Shown piece after piece: positions 20,233 through 32,197 of a DNA stretch of 64,000 bases. Below the pieces are notes generated by a model, which saw nothing but the letters and a program-made list of their open reading frames with translations, had not been told where the DNA came from and searched no databases. Location of the stretch: positions 3,912,090-3,976,089 of the forward strand of contig SDUX01000007.1 of the NCBI GenBank assembly GCA_008729055.1, in the 5' to 3' direction. Every line of letters begins with the position of its first letter. Position 1 is the first letter of the stretch. The translations under genes were made by a program, and so were the position numbers. The DNA is from Pyropia haitanensis. Its lineage: Eukaryota > Rhodophyta > Bangiophyceae > Bangiales > Bangiaceae.

Positions 20233-23200
20233 GCCAACCGCTGGCGCGTACAGCACCTCAAGAAGAGCTGTCTTGGTTCCGACTTGATCTATCCGAGAAG
20301 CGCGAACGCCTCATAACGCAAAACAACCTGGCAGCGGCATCGTCATACTGTTCGCCACGCCTCGCGTCTCCCTCCTCACTGGGGAGCCTGCAGAAACTGT
20401 TTTTGTCAGCAGGTCCGGGACATTGCTTGCGTAGTCGCGCGGCCACGGCCAGTGGTGACGTAGACGACAAGGGGAGAGGAGGGTAGAGGGGAGGTGGGAC
20501 AGGTGGAAGAGGGAAGTGCGAGGGAAGTGGTGAGGGTGGGGCGGGTGGAAGACGGAGGTACAGGGGAGTGGGTAAGGGTGGCGACCGAGGAGAGGAAAGC
20601 AGGGCGGTGGAACGGGGAGAAGGTGCGGGGGCGCGCAGCGCAGAGTGTTGCAGTTCTCCGAATTTTGTCTCATCGCGACACGAGCAAGAACAAACAGTGG
20701 ATGACCAATGAGATGCCTCTTTTGATGAGTCTTTGACCAATGACTGCGCCGCGTGAGGTGCCATTGCGGCGCAAACCGTGGGACTTGAGAATATATCCAG
20801 ACTTCCGGTCTCCGTCGACGAGGGAACAGGCACCAGGTCCAACAAGACCTGGCAGCCTCAGACAAAAAGCCTGAGATTGACGGAGAACGAGGAAGAACGC
20901 GCAAGAAGACAATAGCATTCTGACCAATCAGAGGTCTGTTGAAAAGCCGCTCTCGGTGCAGCCAACCACAAGCTTTCAAGGAACCCTGCGCCACAGCCCG
21001 CTATTGGTTGTTGTTCAACTGCCAGCACGCGATTGGCCCATGCTGTTGCCCTGGCGCTGTTGTTGCTTCAGACACACTTGGAAGGACTGCACAGGACCTC
21101 ATATCCGTCTGACACCAGTTTTTCACAAGTGGCACCAGTTTTTCACAACTTCCCATCTGTGGGATTTCCACAGTGTTTACATAGAAAAACTGACAAAAAT
21201 GCAAAGCAAGATCGTGCCCCAGCCGTCTATCGACTCGTGCCAAAAATACAAGCCGAGGCGTAGGCAAACGGTGAGTCACACGGCTGGACGCGCCAACTCA
21301 AGGGCTCTCCAGCGGTGTAAAGAGACCCCAAAGAGGCGGGCTTTCGGGCGCGCCACGCCGCGCCGCGTAGAAAAAGGTGCGGCTCCCCGAAGGGAATTAG
21401 AATTCAAATACCTCGCCTGACGCTGCTTCTGGCTGATTTATTGGGGAGCTCAGCGCTCCTCGGCGCGGCGTACAGCTGGCGCTCGAGAGGCTACGAGGCT
21501 TTTTCCTCTCCTGTAGACACTATACCCTCTTCTAGCACACCACCGGGACACAGACGCCTCCTAAACCCATTCGCCAGCCGTTGACCGCTGCAGAAGCGCA
21601 TGTGCGGTTCCGAGGATGGGCGGCTGTCCCGCCACAAGAAGCCCGCTTGCCCCAGCTTACCCCACTTTCCTGCCCCTTTGCGGCCTGCGGACCGTATCCC
21701 CTCCCCCCTCTGACTGTGGACATACCTGGTGAGGGCTCCACATCTCCTCCTCCACCGGCAGCGGCCCTGTCTGGTCGGGGCGCCCCATCCCCCACCCCCT
21801 GGCAGCGGTCTTGCCGGCTCGGACCCCCCCCCCGCCGCCCGCTCTGACGCCCCCCCCCACCCGCTCGGACGCCCCCCCCCCGGCCCCTCACGTTCATCTG
21901 GGTGATCCCCCCACATCCCCCGCTGCGAGCCGACGCGTGTTGCGGACCCCCCGATGGAGCAGCGGTGGCATGGATGATTGCCCGGTGGTGATGGGACGGT
22001 CCGCCCACCGTGCGCTGAGATCTGTCAAGAGACTACCCGGGTCCGACTTGTTCGAGGCACGATCTCTGCGTGTTCATTGGTCGATGACTGGGGAACACGA
22101 GCCCAGGCTTGTAAATACATTCAAGTTTTTTCGGGGATTCTTTGCAACATCGCGCTCTGGGGCCTGTCCTGGTACAGATCTCGAGTTGTGAAAAACTAGT
22201 GTCACCCCCCAAACGAGGGTACCTTTTTCAAAAAAGAATCGCTCATTGCCTCAAGAAACGGACAAGATGCCCGGCCTCGTGAGGAGCTATGGAGTCCGCT
22301 CATATTTTTTTCGAGAAAAAAACGTCCTCGCATCCTTCTCTCATACCCGAGTTGTGAAAAACTGGTGTCAGACGGATAGACCCAAACGGGCCGATGCAGC
22401 GTGGACGTCCACAGCCTCGAAGTGGCTATTGGAAACGGGTACCCCGCAGGCACACCCGTGGAACGTGGGTGTTGCAGCGCGCGCGTGCCGGGCGCGTGCC
22501 TCGGCTGCCGGCACGCGCACAACGCGTGTGCGCGCGCCGCCTGGCATGGGGGGATCTTCCACGAGCCTCGTTCCATACTGTACCACGCCACAGACCGCGG
22601 CACGCCCAATTGCATCTCGTGCCGTGGGGTGTGCGGCTCGGGCACGTCGCAGGCACCAACACCTGGATCTGTACCTCGTGGACGCGGGCTTCGAGATCTG
22701 ACGTGATTGGGTACCCGTCATCCAAGGAGCAACACCGATCGGCCAAGGCTGTGGTCAAGATAGACCCACTGCCGGCGAGATCACAACCTCCCAGACACGA
22801 CGGGAAGGTTCTGCAGGCGGGGGCCCCCGCGCGCTGCCAGCCGCCAATTGCTGGCAGGTTGCGCGCGTTTGGAACCGCGGCGCGGGCACCGACGGGAGGA
22901 ACGTGTGGAACATTCTGGGGCCCCACCCCCGAAGTGATCTTTCTCGGTTGGGTCCGCCACGCCAAACGTCCGCGACGCGCTGTGCCTGCCTCCCAGCGTT
23001 CCCTCCAAGCACACAGGAGTGGCCTTCGAATCCGGCCCATCCCACCTGGGAAAGCCCGCATGGGGCACCCCCTGAGTCACGTGTACAGCGCGGTCGGGTC
23101 TATGTGTGGCCGGGCCGTCGCGGGACGTCGATGGCGGCTTGTCCACCCCACACAATGACGGGTGCGGCGCTCCCGAGTGGGAGGTCACCCCGGATTTCCG

Positions 23201-24949
23201 TACGGCCAGCCGCCAGTGGCCGCCGCGCGGCGCGCGTCCAATGGGTTGTCACGCGCGAGCCCCGCGGCGGGAGCCCCCCCCCCGCGGCCACCCCGCGCGG
23301 CGCGGCGGGGGCGTCGTGGGGCGGGCGTCTGTGGCCAGACCGCCTGCCGCGGTCCACGACCAAGGCGCCTCCCGCCGCGTCGGCCACGGCCTGGGCGGGG
23401 CGGGGGGGGGTGGGGGGGGGGGGTGCGGCGGGGGGACGGCGCGCGTGCGCAGTCCTAGCTAGTTCCCACGTGCGCCCCCCCCCCCCGGTGTCGGGGCGGC
23501 CGTGGTCGGCGCCGCCGTGCCGCGGTCGCGGTCGCGGCCGCCCTTGTGGTCGTCAATCGCCCACCCCGCACGCGTCGGCACGTGCCTGGGTGGTGTGGGG
23601 CTGGGCGACGCGCGTGTGTGTCTGGCACGTGCCGCGTCGGTCGGCCGCCGCCGCGCGCGCGGCCGAGCGCCTCCCACACGCGGGAACCAGTCGTGGCCGC
23701 CGCGCGGGGCGCGCGTGCCGCTCGCGTTGGAACCGTGTGCCTTGGACCGCGGCCTCGGCCCACCGCGGCGCGGTGGGCGTCCATTTTGTCCACACCCCCC
23801 GCGCGCGCGCCGCCATAACAATCCCCCGTGCGGGCGGCCTCCCCCCCCTCCCCCCCCCCCCCGCCCCCCCCCCCCCGCCCGTCCCCCTATCATTACAGTT
23901 CCCATTGTCGATGCGATGCGCACGCGCGCCGCCCAGCGCTGCGGGCGCGGCGATGGCACGCCCCCCACCACCCATCCACCCACCCACCCGCGCACCCGGC
24001 CGCCCCCCAGCGCTCCCCTCCCCGCGTTGCGTGGCTAGACAATGCACGACGCGCGCGCGTCCCGGTGCCACCCCCCCTCCGCCCGCCCCTCGCCGTGGCC
24101 GCCGGCCGGGACGCTGCGCGATCCCGGCCGCGCCGCCGCGGCCGCTGGTTCCATCCTTCAACCCCCCGCGGCCTGGCCCCCGCCGCGGCCGGCCACGCGG
24201 CCGGCCCGCCGCGCGTGGCTCTCCCCTGCACGCGCACCCCCCCCCCCGCCCCCCCCCCCCACCCCCCCTTCCCCCGCCACCGCGCAGCCGCACCAGTAGC
24301 GTGGGGGCTTGGCCGCCAGCCGTCGCTCGCCGGCCGCGGCGGTCGGCCGCGGCGCGCTGGGCGCGCGCCTCCTCTCCCACCCACAGCCTCCCCCCCTCCC
24401 CTCCCCCCCCTTCTCACCCCCCCCCCCGCCCCCCCCACGGCGGCCAACGTCGGCTCACCCCCTCTGCTCTCCTCCCCACGTGCGGCCGCGTATTGCGGAG
24501 CGCTCGGTGGTGGGGGGGGGGGAGGGGACCGCCGGCAGCCACGCCCGCCGCAGCCGCGGCGGCCGCGCGCGTGCGCCCGTCGCCGCGGCGCGCCCTCCAT
24601 AAGCGTGGCTGTGGTGGGCAGACCGCCGCCGCCCGCGCCGGCCGCTGCCGCTGCGCGTGGCCGCGCTCGCACCGACGCCCAGCCGCACGGACGGGGTCTC
24701 CCCCATCCCCTGACGCTGTGCAGTCGGGGCTGGAAGCACGGCGCCGGCGTGGCGGCCGCGCGCCGCGGGGCGGGACCAGCGCACGGGCGGGTGGGCGGGC
24801 GGGCGGGCGGGCGGGCGGGCGGGTGGGGTGGGTGTTGCGGGCGGCGGGGTGAGGGCGCCGCCGGCGGCCGGGGGTTGCGACACGCCCACCGCGCGACCGC
24901 GGCGGCCGCGACGGCCACCACCCGCGCCCGCCGTGCGCGCGCGACGCGG
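20233..24949. other. Intergenic region with an inverted-repeat unit; no convincing gene
   Basis: 20280-22390 is markedly less GC-rich than its surroundings, like the transposon-bearing ends of the window, and contains the inverted-repeat unit annotated separately. 22390-23160 is mixed-composition sequence with short unrecognised frames on both strands. 23160-24949 is extreme low complexity with poly-C tracts and a (GGGC) run at 24784-24825. Confidence 0.5.
21104..22377. mobile_element. Possible non-autonomous element bounded by inverted repeats
   Basis: The 25 bases at 21104-21128 recur as their reverse complement at 22352-22377 with only one T-run length difference. A shorter inner copy of the same motif (CACCAGTTTTTCACAACT) lies at 21133-21150, and its complement, with one change, at 22184-22203. 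The unit is 1.27 kb, less GC-rich than its flanks and has no recognisable transposase. No target-site duplication was found. Confidence 0.45.
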
Positions 24950-24998
24950 ATGTCGGCGGGCGTCTCTACGGGGGGCGGCGTGACGATGGACGGCGTCA

Positions 24999-25029
<31 letters not shown>

Positions 25030-27867
25030 CGGCGGTGGCTGTACCGGCACCGTCGGCGGCGGCGGTGGCGGCGGTGGCGGCGGCGGCGGCGGCACCGGCG
25101 GTGCTGTCGGTGCCATTGGCGGCGGTGGGGGTGGGGGTGGGGGTGGCGGCGGCGCCTCGCCGCCGCGCCGCCCCCCTCCCCCCTCCCCCCCCCCCGGCAG
25201 CGCCGCGTCCGCCGCCGCCGCGGTGCCGATGGAGGCGGTCCTTGGCGCGGCGGCGGCGGCGCTGGCGTCCCCCCTGGGCAGCGCCGTGGACCTTGGCCTC
25301 GACGCGGGCCTATCGCTGTCGTCGTTTCCGTTTCTGTTTGGCCTGCCGGGGGGGGACGAGTGGGACCCGCCGGGGGGGGGGGGGAGGGGGGGGTGCCCGA
25401 CGCTGTCGTGGCCGTGCCGCCACGGCCGGTGGCGGCTGGTAGTGGTGGTGGTGGTAGTGGTGGTGGTGGTGGTGGTGGTGGTAGTGGTGGTGGTGGTTGT
25501 GGTGGTGGTGGTGGTGGTGGCGGGGGGGTGGCGGGTGTGCCGCCGCCGGCCGTGGGGGGAGGAGCGCCGCCGCGGGAGCCGCCGCTGTCGGGGGAAATGA
25601 CTTCGGCGGTGGGGGCGGCGGTAGCGCTCGGCGGCAGCGGCCGGGACGGGCGGCCGGCGGCGACGGCCGCCACCGGCAGCGGCGCGGGGGGGACGGCCGC
25701 CGCGGCGGCGGCGGCGGCGGCGGCGGCGACGGCGGCGACGGCGGCGGCGCCGTCCATCTTTTCGTGCCTCTCCCCGTTTGCGTCGGCGGACCTGAGCGAG
25801 TGGCTCGGCTCGGCCGCCGCGGCGGTGCCGGGCCGTGGTGCCGCCCCGCCGCCCGCTGTGACTGGCTCGGTCGCGGCTGCTACGGCGCCCGCTGGTACGA
25901 TGGGCGCGCCCGTTGGCACCCCCGCCGACGGCCTGCCACCGGCGAGTGGTGGTGGTGGTGGTGGTGGTGGTGGTGGTGGTGGTGACGGTGGTGGTGGTGT
26001 GGACGGCGGCGGGCGCGGCCGCAGCCGTGCGCTTGCCAGTGGCGGCGGCAGCGGCAGCGGCAGTGGCAGTGATGGGGACGGCGCCGGCGGTGGGCCGCCG
26101 TCGCCATGGGCGCCGCCCGTGGCCAAGCGGGCGCGCCCGCTGGGCGGCCCGCCGACGGCCGCGGCGGGCGCCGCCGCCGCCGCGGCGGGCGCCGCCGCCG
26201 CGGCGGGTGCCGCCGCGGGTGCGGCGGGCGGCTTGGCCGCCATGCTGGCCGGCCGGGGGGGGGGGGGCGCCCGCCAGTGGCCCCGCCGGGGCGGCCGTCT
26301 GGGGTGTGGCGGGGGGGGGGGGAGCGGGTGGATTGGGCGGATGGGGTGGATGGGGTGGATGGGGTGGATGGGGTGGATGGGCTGGATGGGGGGCGGATGG
26401 ACGTGGTGCCGCCGCCGCCACCGCCGTGCCGCGTGTCTGGCGGTGGCGGCGGTGGTGGGGGGGGGGAGGGCGTGCGGCAGGGGAGGATGGACACGGTACG
26501 GATGGCGGCGTAGCCGCCGCGTACGCCGCCGCGTGGGCGGCCGACGCCGCCACCGCCGCCGCCGCCACCGCCGCGGCCGAGGCGGCCCTCTGTGGCGTGC
26601 CGCCGTCGCCGCCGGCGCGGCCGCCCGGCGGGCCCGCCGCGGCGCCCGCCCCGACCGCGCCGGTCCTGCTGCGCGGCCGCTGGGTCGGCGGCGCGACGGC
26701 GGGCGCGGCACCGCCGGGCGCCGCCGCCGCCGCCGCCGCCGCACCCGCGTCGACCGCCGCCGCGGCGGTTGCCGCCGCGTCGGCGGCGGCGGTGGCGGCG
26801 GGTGCGGCGGTGGCCGCTTCTGCTGCCGCTGGTGGCGGGGGGGGGGAGGGGGGGAGGGGTGCCGGTGCCGGTGCCGGTGGTGGTGGTGGTGGTGGTGGTA
26901 GTGGTGGTGGTGGGGGTGGGGGTGGGGGCGATGGAGGTGGGGGTGGGGGTGGTGGTGGTGCCGCCGCCGAGCCGTTTGGCTGGTGCCCGTGTGCCGCGCG
27001 GCTGCTGCCGCCAGTGGCGGTCGGTGGGGGCACCGCCAGTGGCGGCGCGGCGGCCAAGGCGGCCGCCGCCGCGGGGGGTGCTGCCGGCAGCGCCGGTGGT
27101 GGGCCCGCGCCAGCAGCGGCAACGGCGGCAGCGGCGGCGGCGACGGCGGCGTCGGCGGCGACGGCGGCGGCGGCGGGCGCGGCGGTGGTGCCGCCAACGG
27201 CACGGGAGGTGGAGGTGCTGCGGGCGCCACCGCCGCCTGGGTGTGCGGGCACCGCCGCGGCGCTGGCGGTGACGCTCAGCCGGCCGCTGGCGTGGAACAA
27301 GCGCCGCGGCGAGTGGCAGTGGTGCAAGAGCTGGCGCTTCCCCGACGTGACCGTCCGCCTGGGCGGCGGCGCCGCCGCCACCGCCGATGGGCGTGGGGGG
27401 GGGCGGGCGGGATTGGCCCGGGCGCCCGCGCGTACCTGACCGTCGCCGTCGACCGGCCCGACGGGTCGGCGGCGGCGGCGGGGGGGACGGCCGCCGCCGC
27501 GGCTTCCGCGGCGGCGGCTGCCGACGCTGCCGACGCCGCGGCGCCCGAGATGGACGACGTGCGGCTGGTGTCGTCGGACGGTTCCGGGGTGGACGTGCAG
27601 CACCGGGTGGTGGACCGGTCGGGGGTGCTGACGTTTTCCCGCCTCCGGCTGGCCGCCACCTCTGCCGCCTACCACGGCCGCCGCTTCCGCCTCGTCCTCC
27701 GCGTCGCGTCGGCGGCGTCGGCGGCGTCGGCAGCGGCGGGCGGTGGCGCCGCCGCCGACGGCGGGGGGGTGCTGCTCGTGTCGATCGCGTCGTCGCCGTT
27801 CCGTGCGTACAGCCGGCGGCACACGCCGGGGAAGCGGCGGTGGAGTCACCACTCGGCGGCGGCGGCC

Positions 27868-27910
<43 letters not shown>

Positions 27911-28168
27911 GGGTGAGTGGGGGTGGCGTGCCGTCGTTGGCGGCGTCGGCGGTCGCGTCGACGCCGTCGGGGGGGGGCAACGCGTGGGGGGAGGCTGGTG
28001 CCGCCGCCGCCGGCGGTGGTGGGGGCGGCGGCAGCGGCGGCAGTGGCGGCAGCGGCGGCGGCGGTGGTGGTGGTGGTGGTCGCAGCGGCGGTGGCGGCGG
28101 CGGCGGTGAGCGGCGTGACCGGCGTGACGACCGCGGCGGTGAGCGGCGTGACCGGCGCGGTGACCGTG

Positions 28169-28201
<33 letters not shown>

Positions 28202-30104
28202 GTGGGGGCGGCGGCGGCGGCGGCGGCGGCGGCGGGGATGGGGTCAACTTTGGCGCCTTTGACCCGTCCGCGTTTAGCCGCCCGTACGCCCGGCGCGTGT
28301 CGGTCGGTGGCGTGCCCGTCGTCGAGGCGGTGACCAACTCGCCCACCGGCCTGCTCCGCTACCTCCGGGCGCCCAACATCCGCCACAAGACGCGGCACCC
28401 GCTGTTTCTCGCGACCCGGTTTTCCGCGGCGCTCGCGCTGTACCGGGTGGGCGTCGGGCCGGGCTGGGCCCTCGCCGACGCGGATGTGGACGCGCTCGTC
28501 GCGGCGTGTGGGACCGTCTTGGGGGGGGGGGGGGAGGACGCGTCTGAGGATGGGGGGGGGGGGGTCGGCCCGGTCGACCGGATGGGGGGTGGGGGGGGGG
28601 GGGGGGGAGGGCGACACGACCGCCGCCGTGCCAGCCGCGCCCGCCGAGTGGGTGCTGACGCTGGTGCCACCCGCCGAGGCGGCGGCGGCGGCCGCCGCCG
28701 CCGCCGCCGCCGCCGCCGCGGCCACCCCCTCTGCCGACGCCGCCGCCGCGGCGGCCGCCACGCCCACCGCCGCCGCGGCCACCAGCGGCGACCCCCCCGG
28801 GGCGGCACGGCCGACGACCACCCCGCGGGGGCACCTCCCCCCCCCCCCCCCCCCACCCCGCTCTGCCGCCGACGCGGCGGCGGACGCGGCGGCCACCGCC
28901 CGCCTGGCGGCGCTGCTCACCACCCTCCGCGGCCCGCGGGTGGCGTTTGTGGCGGTCCCGCCGGGGGCGGGGCCCGCGGGCGAGCCCCCGCCCGGCTGGG
29001 CGCGCGTCGCCGACACGGGCCGCCTCCGCCGCGTGTACGCGGCGCGCCACGCGGCGGCACGGGGTGGGGGGGTGGCCGCCGCGGCGGGGGGGGGGGGGGG
29101 GGTGCCGCCGGTGGCGGCGGAGGGGGTGGGGGGGGGGAGGCGCCGTTGTTGGCGTGGGGGGGGGGGAGGGGGGGGGTGGGGGGGGGGGGGGGGGGAGCAC
29201 CGTGTCGACCGTGAGTGCCGGGGGGGGGGGGGGGGGGGGGGGACCCCCAGACGGGGGGGGGGCGGTACGCCCGCCGCGGCGGACGGGCAACTATAGCTTC
29301 TCACGGCCGACGCCGCCGGTCGCGATGGTCGTTGCGCCGCGGCAGACGGGCGGTGACGCGGCCGCCGCGGCGGTCGCGGCGGTCGCGGCGGCGGCAGCAG
29401 CGGCGGCGACGGCGGCGGGGACGGCGGGGATGGCGGGGGTGGCGGCGGCGACGGCGGGGGTGGCGGCGGCGGGGACGGCGGTGGGGACGGCGGGGATGGC
29501 GGCGGCGGGGACGGCGGTGGGGGCGGCCAAGGGCGGGGGGGGGGGGGGGGGGGTGGGGGGGGGCGTGCCGCCAAGCGGCCGACGCTGCCGCCCCTGCCGC
29601 CCCGCCCGGCGGGCACACCACCGGCGGCGGCGGTGGATGGCGGCGGCGGCCGTGGCGGCGGCGCGACGGCAACGGCGGCGGCGGCGGTTGCGGCGGCAGC
29701 GGCGGCGGCGGCCGCCGCCGCCGCCGCCGCCGCCGCGCCGTCGCCGCCGCCATCACCGTCCCGCGGGCGGCTGCCGCCGCCACCCCGGCCCGCCGCCGCC
29801 ACCGCCGCGGCCACGGCCGCCGCTGCCGCCGCCGCCACCGCCACCGCCACCGCCGGTGGCGGCGGTGGCGGCCGCACGCCACCATCGGGTGGGGGCGGCG
29901 GCGGCTCGCCGCCTTTGCCGCCGCCGCACGGGTCGCCGCCACCCGCCACGGCGGCCGCTGGGCGGCTGCCGCTGACCGCCGTGGCCGCCGCGTCGGTCGG
30001 CAGCAGCTGCTCGCCGGCGCTGTCGGGGCCGCCGCCGCCGTCGGGTGGGGGGGTGCCGGCGGCGACGCCGGCGTGGCCGGTCGCGGCGCTCGGCGAGGCG
30101 TCCT

Positions 30105-30135
<31 letters not shown>

Positions 30136-30883
30136 CGGCGGGGTGCCGCCGTCGGTGGCGGCGGCGGCCGGCGGCGGTGGCGGTGCGCCCGCCGGTGGGG
30201 GGGGGGGGGGGGGGGGGGGTGCCGGCCGTACCGCCGCCACCGCCGGGGACACAAGTGTTTGTCGGCCGCCTGTCGCGGCTGCACGGGCGGGTGCGGGCGA
30301 GCCTCGCCACGCTCCGCGCGGCTACGTGTGTGGCGGCGTCCATGTCCACGGTGGACGGTGACGGCGGCGATGGTGGTGGTGGCGGTGGCGGTGGTGGCGG
30401 TGGCGGTGGCGGTGGCGGCGGCGGTGGCGGTGGCGGTGGCGGTGGGGGGGGGGCGGTTGACGTTGCCGGCGGGGGTGGCGCCAGCGGCACGCCGTTGGCG
30501 GCGGCGGGCACCCCCCCCTCCCCCCCCCCCCCGCCGCCGACGGCGCGTCGATCCGGGCGGCGCTCGCGGCGGTGCGGGCGGACCTGGCCACCTACGCGCG
30601 CATTACGGGCGGCCTCCTCGACGCGCTCGCGTCGCGGGCGCCCGGCGTGGCCGACGCGTACGTGCTGGACGTGGCGCGCCACGACGCGGCCGTCGCGGAC
30701 ACCGCCGCGGCCGTCGCGGACGGCGCGGCGGCGGTGTGGTTGGCGGCGCACACGCTCGATACGGTCGTGACGGCGCACCTGGATAAGGTCGTGGTGCACC
30801 TGCTGCCGCTGTACGGGCGGCTGTTTGGGGGGGGGGAGCTCCACGCGTTGGCCATGAGTGAGCTGTGGGGGGGGGTGCCCTGA
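24950..30883 (+). CDS. Low-complexity protein with a possible Ig-like (Rel/Runt/Velvet/CBP60-type) DNA-binding core
   Basis: Coding segments on the plus strand form one long gene, with the start at ATG 24950 (MSAGVSTGG). Non-repetitive segments are SSFPFLFGLPGGDEWDPP (about 25315-25370), LSPFASADLSEWLG (about 25770), an Ig-like section from AVTLSRPLAWNKRR (27268) through VLTFSRLRLA to SSPFRAYSRRH (27820), then FDPSAFSRPYARR to ALYRVGVG (28258-28460), and a helical C-terminus ending MSELWGGVP at TGA 30881-30883. The pattern G-hh-F-x-x-L..FRLVLRV..SPF resembles the last strands of Rel-like, Velvet and plant CBP60 folds; this is inference from pattern only. Frames change at poly-G or poly-C runs, for example near 25375, 27395, 30205 and 30520. 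Most of the rest is Gly, Ala and Pro homopolymer. The gene is well supported, its function is not. Confidence 0.55.
25437..25523 (+). repeat. (GTG)n trinucleotide tract
   Basis: About 85 bases of GTG/GTA repeats inside the low-complexity gene. In the favoured frame it encodes Gly/Ser, in the others Val or Trp, so it gives no frame information. Confidence 0.85.
26323..26397 (+). repeat. 9-bp tandem repeat (ATGGGGTGG)n
   Basis: Roughly five exact and several degenerate copies. The 9-bp period keeps frame and would encode a tripeptide repeat (DGV, MGW or GWG by frame). The G runs make this strand quadruplex-prone. Confidence 0.85.
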
Positions 30884-31430
30884 GGGGGGGAGGGGGGGGG
30901 AGGGCGGGGGGAGGGGGGGGAGGGGGGGGTGGGGGGGGCGCCCCGCGTGCGGCGGCGCCCCGCACCCCCGCCCGTGCTTTTTTTTTTTTTTGTTTGGGGG
31001 GTGCTCGTGGGTTGGTATGCACCCGCCGTCGGCGGGCGGCGGCGGTCATTTTCTTATTGGCTGGTGGGGGGGGGGGGGGGGGGCGTCACGCCTCGGTTTT
31101 CTTGTTTCTGCTGTGCGCCCGTCCCGTGTCGCTGCGGTCTCCGCCACCGCCGCCGCCACCACCGCCACCACCGCCACCGCCACCACCGCCGCCACCACCG
31201 CCACCGCCACCACCGCCACCGCCGCCGCCACCGCCGCCGCCGCCGCCATCGCCGCCTCCACTTTGACGGCAAACGCCCCTCACAGAGCCACCTACCCCCC
31301 CACCCCCCCCCCCCAGCGTCCATCCCATTCCCACGCAGCGTCGGTCCCCCCCCCCCCCCCGCCCCCCCCCGGCTCCCGCCGCCGCCACCGCCGCCGCCAC
31401 CGGCAGCCGACGTGGCACGACGCGACCGCC

Positions 31431-31461
<31 letters not shown>

Positions 31462-32197
31462 CGGCGGCGGCGGTGGTGGTGGGCGGCACGCGCGGAGGAC
31501 GGGGGGGGGGACCCGCTGATGGGGGGTGGCGCGTGGCGGTGGGGAGGGGTGGCGTTGACGGTGCCGCCGCGGGTGGGTTGTGGGGCGGGGGTGGGGGTGG
31601 GGGTGGGGGTGGGGGGGGGAGGGACGGTGGGGGGGGGGCGGGCGGGGGGGTGGGGGGGGAGGGGGGGGAGAGGTATATGTGTCGGTGAGGTTGGGCTGCT
31701 GTTGGAGGGGGGGTGCGTGGCACGCCCGCTCGTGTCGCGCAGAGACGCGCGGTCTGTTCTCGGTTGCATGTCAAGGGCGAGTCTTTTGGGAAGGCGTCTA
31801 CGACACCCAGCAACCGCGGAAACGTCCAACAGACCGGGGCAGCCACCATGGCCTAGGCGCCAGACGGGCACCTCTGCGTTCCATTCCTTGGCGTCCCACC
31901 GCAACCGCAACTGTGAACGCGCAGGCACGTCCAGTGCACGCGCTCGTCTCGATGCTCCCCGTGGCTCACGGTGCGTCCCAGGGAGAGAGCGAATCCACCA
32001 GAGGCGCCGTTTAACGGAATGTGCAGGGGGCGCGGTGCGGGTGGGGGTGGGGTGGGGCGCCAGCGACCGCGTGGCGGCGGGTCGTACGGAACCATAGGAA
32101 AAGAAAAACGAGAGATGGGACCCTAGCAAGCGGTACCCCGCACGTCACCACCCCCCCCCCCCCCCGGCATGGCGGCGGTCGCGGTGCCGGGGGTGGC
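30884..32197. other. Intergenic between convergent genes; simple repeats
   Basis: Poly-G blocks (30885-30940), a poly-T tract near 30980, CCG/CCA trinucleotide arrays (31140-31260 and 31375-31480) and a GGGGGT-type tract (31590-31670). 31690-32100 is more complex but no gene is recognised. The region lies between the 3' ends of the plus-strand gene and the minus-strand HHL1-like gene. Confidence 0.6.

Noticed and set aside
22903..24852. A 649-codon plus-strand gene
   Set aside because: Composition is Pro/Arg/Ala from C-rich repeats and crosses a (GGGC)n microsatellite; no domain.
23893..30252. A 2,119-codon minus-strand gene
   Set aside because: It is the antisense of GGC/GCC arrays, giving Pro/Arg/Ala runs. 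The complex, domain-like peptides are on the plus strand.
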